DNA of 64,000 nt, taken from the NCBI RefSeq assembly GCF_020400825.1, contig NZ_JAINVH010000012.1, positions 124,001 through 188,000 on the forward strand, given 5' to 3'. The notes below the pieces were generated by a model. The model made no database searches. It was not told the origin of the DNA and saw only the letters and a program-made list of their open reading frames with translations. Shown piece by piece: positions 51,636 through 60,809 of the stretch. Source of the DNA: Streptomyces sp. HPF1205 (lineage in GTDB: Bacteria > Actinomycetota > Actinomycetes > Streptomycetales > Streptomycetaceae). Made by a program: the position numbers and the translations under genes. How positions within the stretch are numbered: position 1 is the stretch's first letter; each line of letters opens with the position of its first letter.

Positions 51636-53066
51636 ATGCACGCCGACTTCTCGCGCGTGACCTTCCGGCCCACCGAGCACTACGCCGCGGTCCTCGCCCA
51701 GCAGGGCCGCGTCCAGCTGGACGCCGACGCCAACGAGCAGGCGGCCATCGAACTCCACCGCGTCCGCACCCTTGCCGCAGACGTCATCGGGCGCAACGGC
51801 GGCCCGCTCGGCGCGGCCGGTTTCGCCATCGACCACGTGGCCGGCGACCACGAGGCGGACGACCTGACCATCGGCAGCGGCCGCTACTACGTCGACGGGA
51901 TCCTCCTCGACGCGACGCGGCCCGAACCCGGCCAGGCGGTCCCGGAGGACGGCGTGTGGCCGCCCGGGCAGGACGAGTCCGGTGCCTCGGGCTCCTCGTG
52001 GACGTACTGGGACCAGCCCGACGCCTACCGCGACCCGGAACACGACCAGGACCGGCTGCCCAGCCGGTTCCCGTACCTGGTCTACCTCAAGGTGTGGGAG
52101 CGCGCCGTCACCGCCGCGGAGGACCCGGCGATCCGCGAGGTCGCCCTCGGTACGGCGATGCCCGACACCGCGGCCCGCCTCAAGACGGTCTGGCAGGTGC
52201 TGCCGCTGCCCGCGCAGGAGCTGGACGTCCCCGACGGCCCGGCGGAGACCGTCCGCAACGCCTTCGAGACCTGGGCCGACGCCCAGCAGACCTCCACCGC
52301 CCGGCTGGCCGTGCGCACCCGGCGCCCCGAGCACGCCGACGAGGACCCCTGTATGGTCCGTCCCGGAGCCCGCTACCGGGGCGCCGAGAACCAGCTCTAC
52401 CGCATCGAGATCCACCACGGGGGAACGGCCGCCGAGGGCGCCACCTTCAAGTGGTCGCGCGAGAACGGCAGCGTCGTCTTCCCCGTCTCCGGGATCGACG
52501 GCACCTGGGTGGCGCTGGCCACCCTGGGCAACGACGACAAACTCGTGCTCGACGCCGGCGACTGGATCGAGATCGCCGACACCGCCTACACCAGCAGGGG
52601 CGAGCCCGCTCCACTGCTGCGGGTCGAGGAGGTCGACCTGCCCGGCCGCCGGGTGCGCCTGTCCGGCGAGCCGGTGCCGGGGGTCGGCCGGCGCGCCGAC
52701 CGCCATCCGTTCCTGCGGCGCTGGGACCACGGCGCGGCCGGCGGCCCCGGCTCGCCCCGGCAGGCCGGCGGCGCCCTGCAGATCCCCGAGGGATCCTGGA
52801 CCGACCTGGAGGACGGCCTTCAGGTGTGGTTCCGGCCGGGCGGCGCGTACCGCCCCGGCGACTACTGGACCGTTGCCGCCCGCACGGTCACCGGCACTGT
52901 GGAGTGGCCGCAGAACGCGGCCGGCGAGCCGCTGCTGCTGCAGCCGGCCGGCATTCGCGTCCACTACGCCCCGCTCGCCTGGGTGACCAGCGCGAGCTCG
53001 GTGGTGGACCTGCGGCGCACCTACCGCCGGCTGACCGACCCGGCCCCGGCCGCACAGGAGAACTGA
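51636..53066 (+). CDS. DUF6519-like baseplate-periphery protein
   Basis: Product of 476 residues. DFSRVTFRPTEHYAAVLAQQGRVQLDADANEQAAIELHRVRTLAADVIG at the N-terminus and YLVYLKVWERAVTAAEDPAIREVALG, then NQLYRIEIHHGGTAAEGATFKWSRENGSVVFPV, are hallmarks of the DUF6519 family that occurs at the end of actinobacterial and cyanobacterial injection clusters. The function is unproven; a baseplate or fibre-like role is likely. ATG 51636 has GGGGGAA upstream and a 34-base gap from the previous gene. Confidence 0.85.
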   Translation: MHADFSRVTFRPTEHYAAVLAQQGRVQLDADANEQAAIELHRVRTLAADVIGRNGGPLGAAGFAIDHVAGDHEADDLTIGSGRYYVDGILLDATRPEPGQAVPEDGVWPPGQDESGASGSSWTYWDQPDAYRDPEHDQDRLPSRFPYLVYLKVWERAVTAAEDPAIREVALGTAMPDTAARLKTVWQVLPLPAQELDVPDGPAETVRNAFETWADAQQTSTARLAVRTRRPEHADEDPCMVRPGARYRGAENQLYRIEIHHGGTAAEGATFKWSRENGSVVFPVSGIDGTWVALATLGNDDKLVLDAGDWIEIADTAYTSRGEPAPLLRVEEVDLPGRRVRLSGEPVPGVGRRADRHPFLRRWDHGAAGGPGSPRQAGGALQIPEGSWTDLEDGLQVWFRPGGAYRPGDYWTVAARTVTGTVEWPQNAAGEPLLLQPAGIRVHYAPLAWVTSASSVVDLRRTYRRLTDPAPAAQEN

Positions 53067-53067
53067 C

Positions 53068-53892
53068 GTGGCCTTCTGCCCGTTCGCCACCACCAGGCTG
53101 CTCGCCCCGCCCGGCACCCCTCGCCCGACCATCAACCCGACGCAGATCGTCGTCCACACCATGGGATCCACGCCGGCCGCCGCGGACCGCCGCTTCCGGC
53201 GCGCCGACGCCCACGGCCACGCGATCGGGCAGAGCCACTTCGGAATCGGCCGCGACGGCACCATCGTGCAGTGGATCGACACCACCGCACGAGCCGACGC
53301 GACCTACCGGGCCAACCGCCGCGCCGACACCACCGGAGCCGTCGCCGTCACCACCGAGGGCCACGCGTGGCAGCCGTGGACCGACGCCCAGACCGACGCG
53401 CTCGTCCGGCTGCACGTGTGGCTGCTGCGTACACACCCCACGATCGGCCGCCGGGTGTGCCGTTCCGCCGCCGACCCGGGCCTCGGCCACCACACCCTGT
53501 TCGGTGCCTGGACCGCGCGGACCCATTCCTGCCCGGGACGGCTGAGGGCGCCCCAGTGGAACGAGACCGTGATCCCTCGCGTCCTGGCCGCTTTCGGAAC
53601 GCGGTACGGCGACCCGACACCCGACCAGCTCGCCGCGGCCTTCGTCACGCAGATGACCGGCGAAGGCGAGGACGCACCGCCGGAAAAGCCCCCGTTGCCC
53701 GCACTGCCCCGGGCCGACGAACCCGCCGCCCTCCCGGCAGCCGGCCCGCCCCCGGCCCCGCCGGCCCCCGGCGGCCCGGCCGTACGGGGGCCGGACCCCG
53801 AGCCGCCGCACACCCCCTCCGTTCAGGTCGTGGTGCACGCGGTCCGCGACTTCTTCCTGCCCGACTCGGCGCCGAAGCGGGACCACCCGTAG
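53068..53892 (+). CDS. N-acetylmuramoyl-L-alanine amidase (PGRP-like), leaderless
   Basis: Product of 274 residues without a signal peptide. It opens with PTQIVVHTMGS (zinc ligand His30) and has HFGIGRDGTIVQWIDTTARADATYRAN, LVRLHVWLLRTHP, GLGHHTLFGAWTARTHSCPG with further ligands near His141 and Cys155. The last 80 residues are a Pro/Ala-rich linker and a short end segment (VQVVVHAVRDFF). It cleaves the stem peptide from muramic acid. It starts one base after the DUF6519-like gene, so it belongs to the operon and may be carried on or released with the particle. Confidence 0.88.
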   Translation: MAFCPFATTRLLAPPGTPRPTINPTQIVVHTMGSTPAAADRRFRRADAHGHAIGQSHFGIGRDGTIVQWIDTTARADATYRANRRADTTGAVAVTTEGHAWQPWTDAQTDALVRLHVWLLRTHPTIGRRVCRSAADPGLGHHTLFGAWTARTHSCPGRLRAPQWNETVIPRVLAAFGTRYGDPTPDQLAAAFVTQMTGEGEDAPPEKPPLPALPRADEPAALPAAGPPPAPPAPGGPAVRGPDPEPPHTPSVQVVVHAVRDFFLPDSAPKRDHP

Positions 53893-53997
53893 GGCACGGG
53901 CACCCGCCGGGCGTTCGACGGGATGCCGTTGAAGACGCTCGCAGCGGCCCGCCGCGCGAGGCGTTCTGCCGCTGAGCCCGGCTCAAGGCGCGGCACG

Positions 53998-54034
53998 CGT
54001 ACGCCCGTCCGGCCGGCGGCCGGACGGGCGTACG
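53998..54034. terminator. Strong hairpin ending the injection operon and the convergent GH35 gene
   Basis: Perfect 17-bp stem (53998-54014 with 54018-54034) and a GGC loop, between the amidase stop and the convergent beta-galactosidase stop. Confidence 0.85.
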
Positions 54035-54051
54035 ACGGTGTCGGGCGGGGG

Positions 54052-57000
54052 TCAGCCGCAGGTCAGCACGGGCGTCCCCCAGTCGCCGTGGTCCTGCCCG
54101 TTGCCGTCTCCCGCGTCGCCGACCCGCAGGTCCAGGACCTGGGCGCCGGTGACGTCCACGTTGATCGGGACGGCCGCCTGGCGGCCGCGGATCGTCTGGG
54201 TGGTGGTGAGGACCTTGCCGTCGGCGAGCACCGAGAAGGTGACGGTGCCGCCGCCGCCCGTCTCGTCGTCGACGCCCACCGCGGCGGTCAGCCGGGTGCA
54301 GGTGCCGGCGAGGTAGAGCTGGACGTCGCTGATCGAGTTGGTGCCCAGCCCCTTGGCGTACTTCGTGCCGGCGATGGTGATCGGCCTGCCGTCGCCGGCC
54401 GCCTGCTCGCCGACGCTGGTGTCGCGCTCCACCGGCCCCCAGCCGTTGGAGGCGGACAGGAAGGGCAGGTCGCTCACCGCGTTCTGCCCGGCCGGCGGCA
54501 CCGGCGGTATCGCCTTCATGACGCGCTCGTCGGCGGCGGTGGCCGCCTTCCCGCGCTGGGTGAAGTGCGCGGTCGCTGTCAGCGCCGAGGCGTCGGGCAG
54601 CGTCCCGCCGGGCGGGGTGACCGTCCAGCGGATGGCCGCCGACGTGCCGGGCGTGACCCGGGTGACCGCCGGGGGCTGCGGGGCGCTCGCTGTCCAGCCG
54701 TCGGGCAGCGTGAGGGCCGCCGTCAGGGCGGAGACCGTCGGCTGGTCCGCCGGGACGCTCACCGTCGCGGTCGCGGTGAAGGGGGTGCCCGCCTGGGCGG
54801 TGCCCGGCACGTCGAGCGCGACGTGGGCGCCGGGTGCCTTCGGCATGGCGTACGCCCTGGGGTCGTAGCGCGGGCCGGCGTTCTGCGCTACGCGCAGCGA
54901 CGAGGCGTAGCTGCCGTAGTTCGTCAGCTCCACCTTGCCGAGCCCGCCGGTGGTGCCGTCCAGGTTCCATACCGCGATGGCGATGGTGTTGTGGCCGTTG
55001 GGGTCGAGGATGCCGTTCGGCACCGGGAAGGAGTGCTGTGGGCCAAGGTAGTTGACGTAGTTGCCGACCTGCCAGCCGTTGACGAAGATCGTCGCGCGGT
55101 ACCGGCGCGCCGGGTCGTCGGTGAACGTCAGGCCGACCGAGGTGTCCTGGTGGTGCGGCAGGTCGAGGTCGGCGTCCGTGCGGTACCAGGAGACGCCCGG
55201 GGTGGTGTCGGTGGCGGGAAGGGTGACGTCCTGCCAGGACTCGTCGGGGTAGCCGGGCAGGTCCCAGCCGGCCCGCTCGCCGTACAGGCCGCCGTTGTTG
55301 AGCGGGCCGCGCACGGTGTCGACCGGGTCCTCACCGCCCCGCACGCCCTGGATGCGCCAGGTGACCGGGGTGAGCGGCGCACCGGTCAGGGAGGCGGTGG
55401 TCAGGCCGCGGGCGGTCTTGTTGCCGTTGGAGGAGCCGTAGTCCTCCTCGTGGCCCATGTTGACGGTCAGCACGGACAGTACGTTGTCGCCGGTGGGCTT
55501 CACCGCGCCGGCGGGGAAGGTGAAGTCGGCGCTGCCCGTGGTGGAGCTGCCCAGGAAAGTGCCGTTGAGCCAGGCGGAGAAGGCCTGGGCCCGGCCGCCG
55601 GAGTCGGACACCAGGTGGATTCCGGTCTCGGAGCCGGAGGCCCGGAAGCGGCCGCGGTACCAGGTGTTGCCGGTGTGGAAGCCGTAGTCGTCGGCGTAGA
55701 GCACCGGCAGCGAGTTGACGCCCGAGGAGCTGTTGGTGGTGGTCTTGTCGGCCACCTGCCAGCCGGAGTCGTCGAAGCCGGGTGCGGCCTCGGGGGACTC
55801 CTCGGCGTGCTTCCAGTCGGTCAGCGCGGGCAGCGTGACGGGCGCGGCGACCGGGATCTGTGCGGTGCGGCTGCCGGTGGCGGTGGCGGTGGTGGACAGG
55901 GTGCGGCCGTTCCATGTGACGGTGTCCGCCGAGGTGAAGACCTCGATGTCCTTGTCGTCGGCGTTGTCGCCGGTCAGCGCGACGATGTGGCCGCCGTCGA
56001 GGCTGGTGGCGGTGCGCAGCAGGTGGGTGCCGCGGACCAGGACCGGGCCGGTGGCGGTGTCCTGGCGCCAGAAGGTCGCCGCGGTGGCCTTGTCGCCGAC
56101 GAGCAGCAGCTGCGGGCGGGAGCCGCCGCCGCTGATGGCGATGCGCAGCAGGCCGTCGTGGGTGTAGTTCAGCCGCAGGTCGCCGGTGGCCGGGTCCCAG
56201 GTGGTGGCGACGTCGCCGCCGGTGGCGGTGACGGTGGGCCGGGAGGTGTAGCGCAGCACCGTCTCGCCGTCGCTGCCCTTGTCGCCGTAGAGCACCGAGA
56301 CGTCCCGGCCGCCGATCGCGGCGGTGGTCATGATCTCGGACGTGGAGTACTGCAGCTGGGTGTCGCCGAGCTTGTCGTCGGCGACGATGATGTGCGAGTC
56401 GCGGCCGTCGAGGGTGATCGCGGTGCCGGGCTGCTGTGGGACGACGGGGTAGGTCGGCTGGAGCGTCTCGCCGTCCTTGGGCACGTCGATGGCGTCGATC
56501 GCCACGAAGTTGTCGGTGGACGCGGAGCTGTGGCTGCCGGTCACGACGATCTTCAGGGTGTGGGAGCCCGCGGCCAGTCCGCTCTTCTGGAAGACCACCG
56601 CCTGGCTCTCGCCGCCGGAGTCGTCGACCGTGGCGACCTTGGCGCCGTCGAGGTAGACGTCGGCGTAGCCGTGATTGTCGGTCTTTGAGCCGATCCAGCG
56701 CACGGCGGTGCCGTCGAAGGGGACGGTGACCGAGTCGCCCTTGGTGTTGGAGAAGGACTCGGTGTGCTTGTAGTCGCCGCCGGTGTAGCTCTGGTCGGCC
56801 ACGTGCGACCACGCGCCGGCGTAGGCCAGCGCCGGATCGGGGTCGTCCCAGGTGTAGGAGGTGTCGGCGGCGGGCTTGGCGTTGAAGTCCAGGGAAATGT
56901 GGGTCCTGTCCACCGCGGTGGACGTGGAGTTGCCGTGCCGCAGCACGTGGAACTGCGTCCCGGTGTCCGGGTTCCTGCGGGCGGTGTCGATGACCGCGGG

Positions 57001-58236
57001 GTCGTCCGGCGGGATGGTCCTGATCTGGTCGGTCTTGGTCAGCGGCGCCTCGGACTGGGTGAAGTAGCCGATGAGTTTGTCCTCGTCGTACTTCGGGTCG
57101 AGCTGCCGGGTCTCCCGGATCGCGGCGCCGTAGTCGTAGGAGGTGTAGTTCTCCGGCATGCCCAGCCAGCCCCAGTTGGTGCCGCCGTAGGTCATGTAGA
57201 AGCTCTGGGCGGTGGCGCCGACCGCGATGTTCTGCTTGTAGAAGACGTTCGCGAACTGGTCGTTGATCAGCTGGGCGCACTTGTCGTAACCCGGGCCGCC
57301 CCACGGGTCGAAGGCGCCGCCCTGGAACTCCGGGGTGTAGAGGGGCCTTCCCGCCGGGTGGTCGTAGCTGATGTCGGGCACGCCGGCCCACTGCGTGGGG
57401 CTGGAGCAGTTGAAGCCCTGCGGGTAGGAGTCCGGGCCGTCGACGTCGAGGGCGCCGTCACCGGAGTTGAACGTGCCGTTGTTGTTGCCGGTGAGGGGAA
57501 CGGTGATGCCGTCGGCGCGGGCCTTGTCCTCCAGGTGCTTCATGTACGCGCGGGCGGAGGCGGAGCCGTTGTAGTACTCGTTCTCCACCTGGTAGGCGAT
57601 GACCGTGCCGGTGCCGTTCGTCAGCTGGTGGCGGGCGAGGATGCGGTCGATCTGCGTGAGCCACTCGTCGGCGTACTTCAGGAACTGCGGGTCGTCGGTG
57701 CGGTTCTGCTCCTTTTTGGTGGTGAGCCAGCCGGGGAGCCCGCCGCTGTCGACTTCCGCGTTGATGTACGGGGCCGGGCGCGCGATGACGTACAGGCCGG
57801 CCTGCTGCGCCATGTCGAGCAGCTTGTCGACGTCGCGCACGCCGGTGAAGTCGTACACGCCCGGCGCGGGCGAGTGGTAGTCCCAGTCGAAGTACAGGGA
57901 CGTGGCGTTGAAGCCGGCGGCCTTCATCTTCTGGAAGATGTCCAGCCACAGGTCCGGGCTGGGCAGCCGGAAGTAGTGGAACTCGCCGGACCACAGGTAG
58001 GTGCGGTCGCCGTCGACGAGGAACGAGTAGCCGTCGAAGGTCACCTTGTGCGGCGTGCCCGCGGCGGCGGGAGCCCCGGCGGGCGCCTTCGCGGTGTGCC
58101 CGGCGGCGTCGGCGGCCATCGCGGGGACCGCCTGACCGGCGGACAGGGCGAGGGCCACGGCCGCCGCGGCCGTGGCCCACCACCTTCTGCGGCGGCCGGA
58201 TCTCCCGGCCGCGGAGTCGTACGGATGACGTCGCAC
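54052..58236 (-). CDS. Secreted beta-galactosidase, GH35, with C-terminal NPCBM module
   Basis: Product of 1,394 residues. A twin-Arg/Arg-rich leader (GRSGRRRRWWATAAAAVALALSAG to AMAA) directs export. The GH35 barrel follows: LWSGEFHYFRLPSPDLW, AYQVENEYYNG with the acid/base Glu220, and RPLYTPEFQGGAFDPWGG with the nucleophile Glu303. Beta-galactosidase jelly-roll domains occupy the centre and a final NPCBM domain (LPFLSASNGWGPVERD through GTCTRLTAAVGVDDE) binds carbohydrate. It should release galactose from galactans or galacto-oligosaccharides outside the cell. The GTG start 58236 has GGAGG upstream. Divergent from an alpha-galactosidase gene. Confidence 0.95.
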   Translation of the reverse strand: MRRHPYDSAAGRSGRRRRWWATAAAAVALALSAGQAVPAMAADAAGHTAKAPAGAPAAAGTPHKVTFDGYSFLVDGDRTYLWSGEFHYFRLPSPDLWLDIFQKMKAAGFNATSLYFDWDYHSPAPGVYDFTGVRDVDKLLDMAQQAGLYVIARPAPYINAEVDSGGLPGWLTTKKEQNRTDDPQFLKYADEWLTQIDRILARHQLTNGTGTVIAYQVENEYYNGSASARAYMKHLEDKARADGITVPLTGNNNGTFNSGDGALDVDGPDSYPQGFNCSSPTQWAGVPDISYDHPAGRPLYTPEFQGGAFDPWGGPGYDKCAQLINDQFANVFYKQNIAVGATAQSFYMTYGGTNWGWLGMPENYTSYDYGAAIRETRQLDPKYDEDKLIGYFTQSEAPLTKTDQIRTIPPDDPAVIDTARRNPDTGTQFHVLRHGNSTSTAVDRTHISLDFNAKPAADTSYTWDDPDPALAYAGAWSHVADQSYTGGDYKHTESFSNTKGDSVTVPFDGTAVRWIGSKTDNHGYADVYLDGAKVATVDDSGGESQAVVFQKSGLAAGSHTLKIVVTGSHSSASTDNFVAIDAIDVPKDGETLQPTYPVVPQQPGTAITLDGRDSHIIVADDKLGDTQLQYSTSEIMTTAAIGGRDVSVLYGDKGSDGETVLRYTSRPTVTATGGDVATTWDPATGDLRLNYTHDGLLRIAISGGGSRPQLLLVGDKATAATFWRQDTATGPVLVRGTHLLRTATSLDGGHIVALTGDNADDKDIEVFTSADTVTWNGRTLSTTATATGSRTAQIPVAAPVTLPALTDWKHAEESPEAAPGFDDSGWQVADKTTTNSSSGVNSLPVLYADDYGFHTGNTWYRGRFRASGSETGIHLVSDSGGRAQAFSAWLNGTFLGSSTTGSADFTFPAGAVKPTGDNVLSVLTVNMGHEEDYGSSNGNKTARGLTTASLTGAPLTPVTWRIQGVRGGEDPVDTVRGPLNNGGLYGERAGWDLPGYPDESWQDVTLPATDTTPGVSWYRTDADLDLPHHQDTSVGLTFTDDPARRYRATIFVNGWQVGNYVNYLGPQHSFPVPNGILDPNGHNTIAIAVWNLDGTTGGLGKVELTNYGSYASSLRVAQNAGPRYDPRAYAMPKAPGAHVALDVPGTAQAGTPFTATATVSVPADQPTVSALTAALTLPDGWTASAPQPPAVTRVTPGTSAAIRWTVTPPGGTLPDASALTATAHFTQRGKAATAADERVMKAIPPVPPAGQNAVSDLPFLSASNGWGPVERDTSVGEQAAGDGRPITIAGTKYAKGLGTNSISDVQLYLAGTCTRLTAAVGVDDETGGGGTVTFSVLADGKVLTTTQTIRGRQAAVPINVDVTGAQVLDLRVGDAGDGNGQDHGDWGTPVLTCG

Positions 58237-58547
58237 TGCGCCTCCACGTTCGCTGATGAGTAGTCAACTCCAAACATATTCAATCGAAGTCGAACAATAG
58301 GAGGGTGAGCCCGCCGGAGCAATAGGCAGGACGAAGGTCATCACCGCCGAAGGGCGGAAACTCACTTGTCCTGGTTTGGTGGCCACAGGACGCGGATGAC
58401 GGGGCAAGGTTGCGGGAGGTGCGGACCGATGAGTTCCTGTCACATCTCTTGACAGTGCACAGGTACCGGGACTGTCATGTGGCCAACTGTTGAGTTGCGT
58501 CGGATTCTGTTCCGACGATCCGGCTGGAACCTACGATGGGACCTCGT
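58237..58547. promoter_or_regulatory. Divergent promoter region of the galactosidase pair
   Basis: A 311-base gap with an A/T-rich block near the GH35 side (58,262-58,300) that contains TCGAAGTCGAAC direct repeats, and a perfect inverted repeat TGACAGT-N14-ACTGTCA at 58450-58477 next to a consensus TTGACA (58449-58454) on the GH27 side. A TACGAT box at 58532-58537 lies just before the GH27 start. These look like promoter and operator elements of a sugar-controlled pair. Confidence 0.55.
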
Positions 58548-60566
58548 ATGCCGATCACCCGCAGGATCCTGTCCTGCGTCACCGCGGGAGCCATGTGGGC
58601 CGGCGGCCTCTCAGTGGCCGCGGTCACGGCCGCCGTCGCCACGGCGCCCGGGGCGGCCGCCGTGGACAACGGCCTCGCCCTCACCCCGCCGATGGGCTTC
58701 AACGACTGGAATGCCTTCGGCTGCAACGTCAGCGAGCAACTGATCAAGGACACTGCCGACTACTTCGTCAGCTCCGGGCTGAAGGACGCCGGCTACACCT
58801 ACGTCAACATCGACGACTGCTGGATGACCCACACCCGCGACGCCTCCGGGCGGCTGGTCCCCGACCCCGTCAAGTTCCCCGACGGCATCAAGGGCACCGC
58901 CGACTACGTGCACGCCAAGGGCCTCAAGCTCGGCATCTACGAGGACGCCGGCACCGCGACCTGCGCCGGCTACCCCGGCAGCCTCGGCCACGAGGCCGTC
59001 GACGCGCAGACCTTCGCCGACTGGGGCGTGGACTACCTCAAGTACGACAACTGCAACAACAAGAGCGACGGGACCAGGGCCGACTTCGTCAACCGCTACA
59101 CCGCCATGGGCGACGCGCTCAAGGCGACCGGGCGGCCGATCGTCTACTCCATCTGCGAGTGGGGCCAGGTCCAGCCCTGGGAGTGGGCCGGCGACATCGG
59201 CAACCTGTGGCGCACCACCGGCGACATCAGCGACAACTGGGGCAGCCTGAAGTCCATCACGGACGCCAACCTGCCGCTTGCCGCCTACGCCGAGCCCGGC
59301 GCCTGGAACGACCCCGACATGCTGGAGGTCGGCAACGGCGGCATGACCGACACCGAGTACCGCACGCACTTCTCGCTGTGGTCGATGATGAACGCGCCGC
59401 TGCTCATCGGCACCGACCTGCGCAAGGCCACCCCGGCGACGCTGCAGATCCTGCTCAACAAGGACGTCATCGCGCTCGACCAGGACCCGCTGGGCAAGCA
59501 GGCGACCGTGCTGTCCTCCAGCGGCGGCGCCCAGGTGATCGTCAAGCAGCTCGCCGGCGGCGACCGCGCGGTCGCGCTGTTCAACGAGTCCGACCGGCCG
59601 CAGCACATCTCCACCACCGCGGCCGCGGCCGGCCTGCCGGCCTCCGACAACGGCTACCTGGTGCGGGACCTGTGGCAGCACCGCGACTTCCAGTCCGCCG
59701 GCACGCTCGCCGCGACCGTCCCGGCACACGGCACCGTGCTGCTGCGGGTCGGCACCGACGCGCACGCGATGCAGAACCCGGCCCTCCTCGACGCCGGCGT
59801 CACCGGCACCGCTTTCGTCCAGCCCGGCAAGGGCGCCGACATCACCACCTCCGTCACCGACCTCGGCACCGCCCCGGCGCACCAGGTCCAGGTCCGGCTC
59901 ACCGCACCCGGCGGCTGGTCGGTCCGCCCGGCGGGCGCCACCGGCACCCCGGCGCTGCCCGGCGGCCACACCCTGGCCACCACCTGGCACGTGGACGTGC
60001 CCGCCGGCACCGCGACGGGCACCTACGACCTGTCCGGCACCGTCACGTACACCCGCGGCGGCGGCAAGGGCGCCGTCACCGTGCCGCTGGCCGGCCGGAT
60101 CACCGTCGCCGTCCCGCCACCGGCCGGCACCTCGTACCTGAGCGACCTGCCGTGGCTGTCGGCGAGCAACGGCTGGGGTCCGGTCGAGCGCGACACCAGC
60201 AACGGTGAGACGGCCGCGGGCGACGGCCGGCCGATCACCCTGGGCGGCACCGTCTACGCCAAGGGCCTCGGCGTCCACGCCCCCAGCGACGTCGCCTACT
60301 ACACCGCCGGCACCTGCACCTCGCTGACGGCCACGGTCGGCATCGACGACGAGAAGATGAACAGCAAGGGCTCGGTGGAGTTCGAGGTCCTCGCCGACGG
60401 CAAGAAGGTCGCCGACAGCGGGATCGTCACCAGCACCACCGGCGGCCACCCGCTGACCGCCGACATCACCGGCGCCCAGACGGTGGACCTCGTCGTCACC
60501 GACGGCGGCGACGGCAACGACAGCGACCACGCCGACTGGGCCGGCGCGCAGATCACCTGCTCCTGA
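58548..60566 (+). CDS. Secreted alpha-galactosidase, GH27, with NEW3-like and NPCBM modules
   Basis: Product of 672 residues. An Ala-rich Sec/Tat-type leader ends near residue 38 (ATAPGAAA). The GH27 barrel shows LTPPMGFNDWNAFGCN, DDCWM, KLGIYEDAGTATC, the nucleophile Asp167 in YLKYDNC and the acid/base Asp226 in TTGDISDNW. A beta domain follows, then a NEW3-like module (VRLTAPGGWSVRPAGATG) and a C-terminal NPCBM module very similar to that of the divergent GH35 enzyme (LSASNGWGPVERDTS). It removes terminal alpha-galactose from galacto-oligosaccharides or galactomannan outside the cell. ATG 58548 is preferred; an in-frame ATG at 58536 overlaps a -10-like box. Confidence 0.95.
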   Translation: MPITRRILSCVTAGAMWAGGLSVAAVTAAVATAPGAAAVDNGLALTPPMGFNDWNAFGCNVSEQLIKDTADYFVSSGLKDAGYTYVNIDDCWMTHTRDASGRLVPDPVKFPDGIKGTADYVHAKGLKLGIYEDAGTATCAGYPGSLGHEAVDAQTFADWGVDYLKYDNCNNKSDGTRADFVNRYTAMGDALKATGRPIVYSICEWGQVQPWEWAGDIGNLWRTTGDISDNWGSLKSITDANLPLAAYAEPGAWNDPDMLEVGNGGMTDTEYRTHFSLWSMMNAPLLIGTDLRKATPATLQILLNKDVIALDQDPLGKQATVLSSSGGAQVIVKQLAGGDRAVALFNESDRPQHISTTAAAAGLPASDNGYLVRDLWQHRDFQSAGTLAATVPAHGTVLLRVGTDAHAMQNPALLDAGVTGTAFVQPGKGADITTSVTDLGTAPAHQVQVRLTAPGGWSVRPAGATGTPALPGGHTLATTWHVDVPAGTATGTYDLSGTVTYTRGGGKGAVTVPLAGRITVAVPPPAGTSYLSDLPWLSASNGWGPVERDTSNGETAAGDGRPITLGGTVYAKGLGVHAPSDVAYYTAGTCTSLTATVGIDDEKMNSKGSVEFEVLADGKKVADSGIVTSTTGGHPLTADITGAQTVDLVVTDGGDGNDSDHADWAGAQITCS

Positions 60567-60578
60567 CCCCGTCCCCCC

Positions 60579-60614
60579 GGCCGGTGCCCCCGCTCCCACG
60601 CGGGGGCACCGGCC
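60579..60614 (+). terminator. Hairpin after the alpha-galactosidase gene
   Basis: 15-bp stem GGCCGGTGCCCCCGC / GCGGGGGCACCGGCC with loop TCCCAC. Confidence 0.8.
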
Positions 60615-60809
60615 GCCCCGCGCTCAGAACGGCATGGCGGCCAGCCGGTCCCATACGCCCTCGCGGCCCGTGGCCCGGGCGGGGACGAGATGCTCCGGGC
60701 GGAGCGGGTCTCAGCCGCGACCCACGAGGGATCGTGATCGCGGTCCTGGTGACCCTCCGTAGCCCCGACGTCGTGGCCTGGACGCGGCAACCGGGCGGCG
60801 GTGGCGGGC

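Noticed and set aside
53893..53997. Possible transposase-like scrap (MPLKTLAAARRARR) after the last CIS gene
   Set aside because: Only a weak resemblance to the end of IS30-type transposases; too short and Arg/Ala-rich to support.
60624..60705. Minus-strand fragment reading RPEHLVPARATGREGVWDRLAAMPF then stop
   Set aside because: It looks like a protein C-terminus, but an in-frame stop limits it to about 28 residues and no family could be named. At most a gene remnant.
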